Positions 7,775 through 14,894 of a stretch of DNA of 20,488 bases are shown here, piece by piece. Each line of letters starts with the position of its first letter. Position 1 is the stretch's first letter. A program made the position numbers and the translations under genes. The stretch is from NCBI GenBank assembly GCA_000436115.1, contig FR894523.1, forward strand, positions 5,845 to 26,332, given 5' to 3'. The notes below the pieces were generated by a model. The model did no database searches and had not been told where the DNA came from. It saw nothing but the letters and a program-made list of their open reading frames with translations. The DNA is from Firmicutes bacterium CAG:534. GTDB taxonomy: Bacteria > Bacillota > Clostridia > Lachnospirales > Lachnospiraceae.

Positions 7775-9040
7775 ATGCCTGAAGACCTTCTTAGGAGTGC
7801 ACAGTCACCGGATGGAAATGCTTTGGGAAAGCTCCGGGTGAATGTCACGTCCTCCCTGGGGCTGATCCCCATAAAGGATGCTACCGTAACCATTACCTAT
7901 ACCGGCGTACCTGATGTGACCATAGAGCAGTTAAAAACCAATTCGTCCGGGCAGACCGAAACCATAGAGCTTCCGGCCCCGCCCCTAGAGTACAGCTTAG
8001 AGCCTGTGGAGCAGATGCCCTATTCAGAATATAATGTTTCCGTGACGGCTCCCGGATATGAGCCGGTCATGGTGTCGGGAACGGAGCTTCTGCCTGATGT
8101 GACTGCGCTGCAGCCCATTCAGATGACGCCCCTTCAGACGGCCAGGGAAGACGAGGATGTGATCGTCATCCCGGATCACACCCTGTATGGGGAGTATCCG
8201 CCCAAGATCCCGGAGGATGAGATTAAGCCGGTGGATGAGAGCGGAGAGATCGTATTGAGCCGCGTGGTGATCCCGGAGTATGTGATCGTCCATGATGGAG
8301 TTCCGGAAGACAGCACAGCGGCAAACTACTATGTGAAATACCGGGATTATATTAAAAATGTGGCTTCCTCGGAAATTTATGCTACCTGGCCGGAGAGCAC
8401 GGTCTATGCCAATATCCTGGCAATTATGTCCTTTACGCTGAACAGGGTCTATACGGAGTGGTACCGGAACAAGGGCTATGACTTTACCATTACCTCCTCC
8501 ACGGCATATGACCAGAAGTGGATGAGGGGGCGGAATATCTATACCAATATCGACCGGATCGTGGACAGTATTTTTAACAATTATCTTTCCAGGCCCGGTG
8601 TCAGACAGCCTATCTTTACCTCCTACTGCGACGGCAGAAGAGTTACCTGCAAGGGACTGAGCCAGTGGGGGTCAAACTTCCTGGGGGAGGAAGGCTATTC
8701 TGCCATTGAGATCATCCGTTATTATTACGGCTCCGATATGTATATCAACACAGCAGACAGTATCGCGGGGGTTCCCTCCTCCTGGCCGGGCTATGACCTG
8801 ACCGTAGGTTCTACCGGGGAAAAGGTCAGACAAATACAGCAGCTGCTGAACCGGATCGGGGAAAACTATCCGGCGATCCCCAGGATCTCCGCAGATGGGA
8901 TTTTTGGTCCGGCAACAGCCCAGGCAGTCAGAACCTTTCAGGAGATCTTTAACCTGCCGGTAAGCGGAGCGGTGGATTTTCCTACCTGGTACAGCATTTC
9001 CAATATTTATGTGGGAGTAAGCAGGATCGCGGAGCCGTAA
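7775..9040 (+). CDS. SleC-like spore cortex-lytic enzyme (SpoIID domain plus peptidoglycan-binding domain)
   Basis: This 421-residue protein has the domain order and length of clostridial SleC. Residues 15-115 form a transthyretin/CarboxypepD_reg-like beta domain acting as pro-region. Residues about 165-330 are a SpoIID/LytB-type lytic transglycosylase: VASSEIYATWPES holds the expected catalytic Glu200, and GLSQWGS plus IIRYYYGSD close the domain. A PG_binding_1 domain follows at about 344-410. SleC degrades spore cortex peptidoglycan at germination after proteolytic activation. No signal peptide is present, which fits synthesis in the mother cell and packing onto the forespore. Lachnospiraceae carry several such paralogues, so this may be a relative and not the main germination enzyme. 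AGAGG lies 7 bases before the ATG, inside the htpG terminator. Cys285 and Cys292 could pair. Confidence 0.75.
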   Translation: MPEDLLRSAQSPDGNALGKLRVNVTSSLGLIPIKDATVTITYTGVPDVTIEQLKTNSSGQTETIELPAPPLEYSLEPVEQMPYSEYNVSVTAPGYEPVMVSGTELLPDVTALQPIQMTPLQTAREDEDVIVIPDHTLYGEYPPKIPEDEIKPVDESGEIVLSRVVIPEYVIVHDGVPEDSTAANYYVKYRDYIKNVASSEIYATWPESTVYANILAIMSFTLNRVYTEWYRNKGYDFTITSSTAYDQKWMRGRNIYTNIDRIVDSIFNNYLSRPGVRQPIFTSYCDGRRVTCKGLSQWGSNFLGEEGYSAIEIIRYYYGSDMYINTADSIAGVPSSWPGYDLTVGSTGEKVRQIQQLLNRIGENYPAIPRISADGIFGPATAQAVRTFQEIFNLPVSGAVDFPTWYSISNIYVGVSRIAEP

Positions 9041-9067
9041 AGACGATAATGCATAGAGGTTACAGTC

Positions 9068-9097
9068 TTGCACAGGGAAAGGAAATAATGGTATACT
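9068..9097 (+). promoter_or_regulatory. Predicted extended -10 promoter of the four-gene unit
   Basis: TTGCAC (9068-9073), an 18-base spacer and TATACT (9092-9097), the latter preceded by TGG to make an extended -10 (TGnTATACT). The start would fall near 9104, giving a leader of about 60 bases that begins with a purine-rich stretch and then a hairpin. It serves the four genes from 9166 to 16082. Confidence 0.65.
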
Positions 9098-9112
9098 GGA
9101 AAAGGAAAAAAC

Positions 9113-9137
9113 GGCAGGTGCCCTGAGGGCATCTGCC
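9113..9137 (+). other. 5' leader hairpin before the large unknown gene
   Basis: GGCAGGTGCCC (9113-9123), loop TGA, and GGGCATCTGCC (9127-9137) form an 11-bp stem with one G-U pair, starting about 10 bases into the predicted transcript. On the + strand there is no U-run after it, so it is not an ordinary terminator. The minus strand would have one (six T), but no gene reads that way. It may protect the mRNA 5' end. Confidence 0.6.
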
Positions 9138-9165
9138 TGTGGAAAACGAGCTGGAGGAAGCAAGA

Positions 9166-12100
9166 GTGCAGGACGGCGTAGAGAGGATCTTAGAAGGAAA
9201 TTTTAATAATGATATGCATTCCCTGGATTTTTCCAGTCCGATTATAGAACTGAAGCTGAAAGAGGGAGAAGATTACGAGGGGAGCTTTACCATTTACGGC
9301 CCTGAAAATGAACTGACAGAGGGAACGGTATCTTCCAGCAGGATTAAAATGAAATGCCTTGTGCCGGCATTCTCCGGACAGAAGGAGGAAATCGGCTATC
9401 ACTTTGACACTTCAGGAATGGCCCAGGGGGATACCCTGAAGGGAGAATTCAGGATCGTATCCAATCAGGGAGAATATATGATCCCTTATACCGTGACCAT
9501 AGAGGCAGGCACTCTGCAGTCCGGTCTTGGGGATGTAAAAAATCTCTTTCATTTTACCAATCTTGCCAGAACAAACTGGGAAGAGGCGGTAAATCTTTTT
9601 TATTCCAGAGACTTTTACAAAGTATTTAACGGTGCGGACAGGCAGCATTATTCCTGTTACAGAGGACTTTTGCTTGGCGAAAGAAGAGAACAGAACGTAG
9701 AGGAATTTCTTCTTCAGATCAAGAAAAAGCAAAAGGTGGAACTCCTTTTAGAGGAGGAAGAGATCAGACTGGATAATCCCCAGGGGGTAGTGGAAAGCAG
9801 ACTGGTGATCAACCGGAACGGCTGGGGGTATTCGGAGCTTTCCGTGGAAGCGGAAGGGGATTTTATCACCCTGGAAAAGGAGACCATCCGGGAAGAAGAC
9901 TTTCTGGGAAACTGTTACCGTCTGCCCTTTTATGTGTCGGAGCAGAAGCTTCATGCCGGCAGAAATTACGGAACCATTAAGCTGTCAAATCCTTATACCG
10001 TTTTGACGGCAAGAATTGTGGCGGTCAGCAAGCCGGTCACCACCAGGATCACAGGCATACGCAGACAGAAAAATCATGGCCTGCTGGAGCTGATGCAGTA
10101 TTACGAGGCTTTCAGGACCAAAAAGATCAGTGCGTCCTCCTGGATGAAGGAGACAGATACGCTGCTGCAGAGACTGTGTGAGTTAGATGACAGGGATGTG
10201 TCCCTGAAGCTTTTCAGGGTGCAGCTTTTAATTACGCAGGAGCGGTTTAATGAGGCAAAATGGCTTCTGGATCAGCAAAGAGAAGCGATCGAGGTAGAAT
10301 TTGCCCCGGCCAATTACAGCTATTACTTATATCTGACCTCCCTGATCGAAAAGAGAGACAGCTATATCGACGAGGTTGCCCAGCAGGTGGAGAGGATTTT
10401 TGCCCAAAATCCCGGTAACTGGAGGATCGCCTGGCTGCTTTTGTATCTGTCGGAGGACTATTCCAAAAGCCCCTCCAAAAAGTGGATCATGCTGGGAGAA
10501 CAGTTCCGCCAGGGGTGTAGCAGTCCGGTTCTTTATATTGAAAGCTGGAATCTTCTGCTTTCTTCCCCAACGCTTTTGATGCATCTGGATGGCTTTGAAC
10601 TGCAGGTGCTTACCTATGCGGCCAAAAACGAGCTGTTAGTACCAGGAGTGATCGAACAGATCACTTATCTGGCAGGAAAGCAGAAGGAATACTCAGGACG
10701 GCTTTTGGAGATCATGAAAGCCTGCTATCAGGTGGTTCCCTCCAGAGAGATCCTGCAGACCATCTGTACCCTTCTGATCAAGGGCGGCAGAACTGATGGG
10801 GAAGCCTTTAACTGGTATGCAAAGGGAATTGAAAAGGAACTGAGGATCACCAGGCTTTATGAATATTACATGATGTCCATTGATCTTGAAAAGGATCAGG
10901 AGATCCCCAGAATGGTGCTGATGTATTTTGCCTTTGACAGCACACTGGATGGTTTACATAATTCATATCTATACGCCTATCTGTACAAAAACAAGGCGCA
11001 GTACCCGGAGCTTTTTGCAACCTACAGGGAACAGATCGAGCGTTTTATGGTGTTCCAGCTTTTGAAGGGAAAGAATAACCCCTATCTTGCAACCCTTTAC
11101 AAAAATCTGATCACTCCTGTTATGGTGACGCCGGAAACGGCAAAAGGACTTTCCACGGCCTTGTTCTTATATAAGCTTTCTGCAAAGCGCAGGGACATCA
11201 GAAAGGTGATCGTGGTTTATGAAAAGGAACGCTACGAGCTTACCTATCCCATGTCCGGAACAGAGACCTATCTTCCCCTTTACGGAGAGGATGGCAGGAT
11301 CATTTTAGAGGACAGGCAGGGAAACCGGTTTTGCAGGGAAGAGGAATATCATCTGGAAAGGCTTATGCTTCCGGATAAGCTGGCGGATATGATCGTGCCT
11401 TATGTAGAGGACTGCGTGCATTTTGATCTCTGGTTCTGCGCAAGGGGACGGGAGCTTTCCGCAATCAGCGAGCAGAATGAAGCGGTCATGAACCGGCTCA
11501 CCCATGCGCCCGCAGTGATCGAAGAGGTGCAAAAGGAGATCAGGCGCAGGCTGATCCACTATTATTATGACCATGACAGAATGAAGGATCTGGACAGCTA
11601 TCTGGAGGAGCTGACTCCTTCCCAGATCGAGGACAACTGCTTTACAGAGGTAGTCAGGATCATGGTCATGCGTGGGATGTATGAAAAGGCATATGACTGG
11701 ATCGGACAAAGAGGCGGCGAAGGGATCGAGGCAAAGCTGATCGTGCGTCTTTGCAGCAGACTTCTTTCCCTGGAGGGAATGAGCGAGGACGAAACCATGA
11801 CGACTCTTTCCTATATGGCCTTCAGAGCCGGTAAATATGATGAAAATATATTGCAGTATCTGTGTCTTTACTTCAAGGGGACCTGCAAGGAAATGCGGGA
11901 CATCTGGAAGGCGGCAGAGGGCTTTGGAGTAGATGTGTATTCCCTGGGAGAGAGGATCCTGGTGCAGCTTCTTTATTCTGGCGCCCATGTGGGAGAAAAG
12001 ACAACGATCTTCAGAAAATATGTGGAAGCGGGAGCAAAAGGCCAGATAGAGATCGCGTTCCTTTCCCAGAGCGCCTACGATTATTTTGTCAGGGAAAAGC

Positions 12101-12723
12101 TTACAGACGGTTATATCCTGAAGGATATGCAGAGGCTGATCCGGCAGGGGGAGGAGCTTCCCTTTGTATGTAAGCTGGCTTACACCAAGTATTACGCGGA
12201 AAACAAAAAACTGATAAATGAAGAGATTTCCAGGTGGCTGATCCTGTTTTTAAGGGAGATTTTGGATAAAAAGCTTTATTTCCCTTATTTCCGGGAGTAT
12301 ACGGATCATATTGCCTTTATGAGGCGGTTTGAGGACAAGACCATGATCGAATATCATGCAAAAGAGGGAAGCCATGTGGAGATCCATTATCTGGTAGAGA
12401 GAGAAGACCAGTCTGACGGGGAGTATCAGAAGGAAGAAATGCAGGATATGTTCCATGGAATTTTTGTAAAGCAGTTTATCCTGTTTTTCGGGGAACGCCT
12501 TCAGTATTACATTACAGAGAAAGACGGGGAGAAGGAACAGCTTACCGAGAGCGGCACCTTGAGCAGGAATGAGACAGACGCTGTCCAAAAGGAAGGAAGG
12601 TTTAACCTTCTCAACGATATTTCTACAGGCAGGACGCTTCATGATTACAGCACCATGGAAAGACTGCTGGAAGAGTATTTCCTTCAGGAGCAGATGGTGA
12701 AGGAAATTTTTCAGTTACACTGA
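9166..12723 (+). CDS. Large cytoplasmic Ig-like/helical-repeat protein of unknown function (DUF5717-like)
   Basis: This protein of 1185 residues has no signal peptide or membrane segment. Two beta-sandwich, Ig-like domains lie at about 18-115 (from FSSPIIELKLKEGEDYEGSF to PYTVTIEAG) and 190-290 (ending ARIVAVSK), separated by a helical stretch. Residues 305-665 are an all-helical repeat array resembling TPR/solenoid units. A small beta insertion follows at 672-725, more helices to 1060, and a beta segment near the C-terminus (VEIHYLVERED). From memory I place it with DUF5717, a Lachnospiraceae family of unknown role. I chose GTG 9166 because GGAGG at 9153-9157 lies 8 bases upstream. GTG 9139 is in frame but its only ribosome site is inside a hairpin. 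It is the first gene of a four-gene unit; a scaffold role is inference. Confidence 0.75.
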   Translation: MQDGVERILEGNFNNDMHSLDFSSPIIELKLKEGEDYEGSFTIYGPENELTEGTVSSSRIKMKCLVPAFSGQKEEIGYHFDTSGMAQGDTLKGEFRIVSNQGEYMIPYTVTIEAGTLQSGLGDVKNLFHFTNLARTNWEEAVNLFYSRDFYKVFNGADRQHYSCYRGLLLGERREQNVEEFLLQIKKKQKVELLLEEEEIRLDNPQGVVESRLVINRNGWGYSELSVEAEGDFITLEKETIREEDFLGNCYRLPFYVSEQKLHAGRNYGTIKLSNPYTVLTARIVAVSKPVTTRITGIRRQKNHGLLELMQYYEAFRTKKISASSWMKETDTLLQRLCELDDRDVSLKLFRVQLLITQERFNEAKWLLDQQREAIEVEFAPANYSYYLYLTSLIEKRDSYIDEVAQQVERIFAQNPGNWRIAWLLLYLSEDYSKSPSKKWIMLGEQFRQGCSSPVLYIESWNLLLSSPTLLMHLDGFELQVLTYAAKNELLVPGVIEQITYLAGKQKEYSGRLLEIMKACYQVVPSREILQTICTLLIKGGRTDGEAFNWYAKGIEKELRITRLYEYYMMSIDLEKDQEIPRMVLMYFAFDSTLDGLHNSYLYAYLYKNKAQYPELFATYREQIERFMVFQLLKGKNNPYLATLYKNLITPVMVTPETAKGLSTALFLYKLSAKRRDIRKVIVVYEKERYELTYPMSGTETYLPLYGEDGRIILEDRQGNRFCREEEYHLERLMLPDKLADMIVPYVEDCVHFDLWFCARGRELSAISEQNEAVMNRLTHAPAVIEEVQKEIRRRLIHYYYDHDRMKDLDSYLEELTPSQIEDNCFTEVVRIMVMRGMYEKAYDWIGQRGGEGIEAKLIVRLCSRLLSLEGMSEDETMTTLSYMAFRAGKYDENILQYLCLYFKGTCKEMRDIWKAAEGFGVDVYSLGERILVQLLYSGAHVGEKTTIFRKYVEAGAKGQIEIAFLSQSAYDYFVREKLTDGYILKDMQRLIRQGEELPFVCKLAYTKYYAENKKLINEEISRWLILFLREILDKKLYFPYFREYTDHIAFMRRFEDKTMIEYHAKEGSHVEIHYLVEREDQSDGEYQKEEMQDMFHGIFVKQFILFFGERLQYYITEKDGEKEQLTESGTLSRNETDAVQKEGRFNLLNDISTGRTLHDYSTMERLLEEYFLQEQMVKEIFQLH

Positions 12724-12738
12724 TAAAAGGGGAACGCT

Positions 12739-14043
12739 ATGTTTCAGAAAGACGGAAAGAAGACAGGCAGAAGAATAGCGGTTGGATATGATCTATGCCG
12801 GAAATATGCCCAGATCAGCTATTGTGACCTGACGGAAGGGGAGCCGGAGACCGTTTCGGCTGTGGCAGGCACGGAGCAGTATAATATTCCGGCTGTGCTT
12901 TGTAAAAGGGCCGGAGTAGGACAGTGGTATTACGGAAAAGAAGCGCTGAATTTTGCAAAGCAGCAGGAAGCCGGGGGGATCCTTGTTGAGGATCTTTTAA
13001 CGCTGGCAGACAGAGGGGAAGAAGTAATGGTGGAAGGAAACGCCTATGACCCGGTTGCCCTTCTGACCCTGTTTGTGAAACGGAGCCTTGGGCTTTTGGG
13101 AATGCACGTTCCCATGGCAAAGATCGAAGCGATCATGTTTACCGTGGAGGATCTTACCCCCAGGATGGTGGATGTGCTTTTAAGGGTTGCGGGAGGGCTT
13201 TCCCTGGAAAAAGCAAATGTGAGCTTTCAAAACCATCTGGAAAGCTTTTATGCCTATACCCTCCATCAAAATAAAGAGCTGTATCAAAATGATGTAGTGG
13301 TTTATGAATATAACAGCGTACTGAAAATGATGTGCCTGAGCTGCAATGAGCACACTACGCCAAAGGTGGTGCTGATCGGGCAGCAGGAATATGAACAGAT
13401 GCTGCGCAGGGTCTGGTCTACAGAGGAAGAAACCTGCAAAAGCCAGAAGGAAGATCTGGACGAGCTGTTTGACGGGATCATAAAGGAAAGCCTTGCGGAC
13501 AGACAGGTTTCCACCGTATTTCTCATTGGCGACGGCTTCAAGGAGGACTGGGCCAGGGAATCCTTAAGAACCCTGTGCAGGGGGCGGAGAGTGTTCCAGG
13601 GAAACAACCTTTACAGCAAGGGAGCCTGTTATGGAATGCTGGAGCGTCTTTCTCCCAGCGAAAAATGGAAGCAGTATGTTTACCTTGGGGAGGATAAGCT
13701 GAAATCAAATGTAGGCATGCGGGCGCTCCGGAACGGCCAGGAAGCCTATTTTGCGGTGCTGGATGCGGGAAGCAGCTGGTATGAGACAAGCGCCGACTAT
13801 GAGGTGATACTGGAAAGCGGGGACACCGTGGAATTTATTATCACGCCGCTGACAGGAGGAAAGGTGATGGACCGGAAGGTACAGCTTACCGGGATCCCCC
13901 AAAGACCCAGGGCGGCTACAAGGCTCAGTGTGCATCTGGAGATGACCTCCGTTAATCAGGCCAATGTGACCATTGAAGATCTGGGCTTTGGAGAGCTTTT
14001 CCCTTCCAGCGGGAAAGCCTGGTCATCTACCATTACGATCTGA
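12739..14043 (+). CDS. Degenerate Hsp70/actin-like protein (DUF5716-like)
   Basis: This 434-residue protein follows the Hsp70 plan without the C-terminal lid. The phosphate-1 strand is VGYDLCRKYAQISY (15-28), where DnaK has GIDLGTTNS. The position expected for phosphate-2 reads VVVYEYNSVLKMM (186-198) and lacks the DLGGGT glycines. The adenosine site is better kept: VFLIGDGF (260-267) and NNLYSKGACYGM (289-300). Residues from about 320 resemble the DnaK beta substrate-binding domain, with LTGIPQRPRAATRLSVHLEM near 385-404 and closing strands to TITI. ATP hydrolysis is doubtful, while nucleotide or client binding is possible. I associate the family with DUF5716 from memory. AAAGGGG lies before the ATG, 15 bases after the preceding stop. 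It belongs to the same unit as the genes on either side. Confidence 0.72.
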   Translation: MFQKDGKKTGRRIAVGYDLCRKYAQISYCDLTEGEPETVSAVAGTEQYNIPAVLCKRAGVGQWYYGKEALNFAKQQEAGGILVEDLLTLADRGEEVMVEGNAYDPVALLTLFVKRSLGLLGMHVPMAKIEAIMFTVEDLTPRMVDVLLRVAGGLSLEKANVSFQNHLESFYAYTLHQNKELYQNDVVVYEYNSVLKMMCLSCNEHTTPKVVLIGQQEYEQMLRRVWSTEEETCKSQKEDLDELFDGIIKESLADRQVSTVFLIGDGFKEDWARESLRTLCRGRRVFQGNNLYSKGACYGMLERLSPSEKWKQYVYLGEDKLKSNVGMRALRNGQEAYFAVLDAGSSWYETSADYEVILESGDTVEFIITPLTGGKVMDRKVQLTGIPQRPRAATRLSVHLEMTSVNQANVTIEDLGFGELFPSSGKAWSSTITI

Positions 14044-14057
14044 CGGGAGGATAAAAC

Positions 14058-14891
14058 TTGGGCAGGATTTTGTTATGCACGGGAAAATATGCGAAAAAGC
14101 CATATCATATCAGTAATTTGTGCGCAAATGTCTATAGCGTGGAGGAGCTCTGCTATCTGTTTGCCAGCAATCCCTTTATGATCGACCACTCCATCATGGA
14201 TCAGAACCTGATTACCTGGTTAGATGCGGAGTGCGGTCTTACAGAGCTGTCCCATAAGCTGACAAAGCTTTTGGGAAAAGGCTGCCAGCCGGGTAATTTT
14301 GTTCATACGATACTAAGTTATGTAAACTACTGCACCCCCGAGGACATCAAAAAGATTGACGAAACCCTTCTTGGAAATGCAGGGCTTGGGGAGTATGAGC
14401 GCAGGAAAAGACAGGCGGATTTTCTGTTGAAAAACGGCAGGTATCAGATGGCCATTACGGAATATGATGCGCTTTCAAGGCAGCTTCCTGATACGGAAAG
14501 CGCCCTGCGGCCGGTGATTTTTCATAATATGGGCGTTGCCTATGCAGGATTTTTCCTGTTTGGAATGGCGGCCAAATATTTCAAGAAGGCTTATGACGCT
14601 ACAGGGGAAAAGGAGTCCGGGATCTGTTTTCTGTTTGCGAAGCGGAAAAGCATGGAGGAAGGGGAATATATTGCCTTTATTGCGGAGCATGGGGAGTATC
14701 ATGAGCTTTCTCTTATGGTAGAAAAGAAGATCAAGGAGTCGGAGGGGCTGTTTGAAGCATCCGAAGAAAACAGGCGGCTTTCGGCGCTGCGTTTCTATAA
14801 GGAAGAGGGAAATGTTGCGTCCTATTATGATGAGATCGATAAGATCATTTCAGGATTAAAGGATGAATATCGTCAGATGGTGGAGGCATAA
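14058..14891 (+). CDS. Small TPR-like helical protein of unknown function
   Basis: This 277-residue protein is soluble and mostly helical. Residues about 115-185 carry two TPR-like helix pairs, seen in RRKRQADFLLKNGRYQMAITEYD and, after a proline-containing loop, FHNMGVAYAGFFLFGMAAKYFKKAYDA. The N-terminal 100 residues, with several cysteines, match nothing I recognise, and the C-terminal part is a charged helix. The start is TTG 14058: GGGAGG at 14045-14050 lies 7 bases upstream and no in-frame ATG with a ribosome site lies nearby. It sits between the Hsp70-like gene (14-base gap) and the membrane coiled-coil gene (3-base gap). TPR proteins often bind Hsp70 or Hsp90 chaperones, so partnership with the upstream Hsp70-like protein is a fair inference and nothing more. 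Confidence 0.78.
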   Translation: MGRILLCTGKYAKKPYHISNLCANVYSVEELCYLFASNPFMIDHSIMDQNLITWLDAECGLTELSHKLTKLLGKGCQPGNFVHTILSYVNYCTPEDIKKIDETLLGNAGLGEYERRKRQADFLLKNGRYQMAITEYDALSRQLPDTESALRPVIFHNMGVAYAGFFLFGMAAKYFKKAYDATGEKESGICFLFAKRKSMEEGEYIAFIAEHGEYHELSLMVEKKIKESEGLFEASEENRRLSALRFYKEEGNVASYYDEIDKIISGLKDEYRQMVEA

Positions 14892-14894
14892 AAG

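Noticed and set aside
9111..9137. Minus-strand terminator (hairpin followed by six T on that strand)
   Set aside because: No minus-strand gene lies to the right that it could end; more likely a leader structure of the + strand transcript.
9139..9165. GTG 9139 as start of the large gene
   Set aside because: Its ribosome site would be within the leader hairpin; GTG 9166 has GGAGG at ideal distance. Kept as an alternative only.
11305..11988. Minus-strand open frame of 227 codons
   Set aside because: Antisense to the large helical protein gene, which has consistent protein-like sequence throughout; no motif in the antisense frame.
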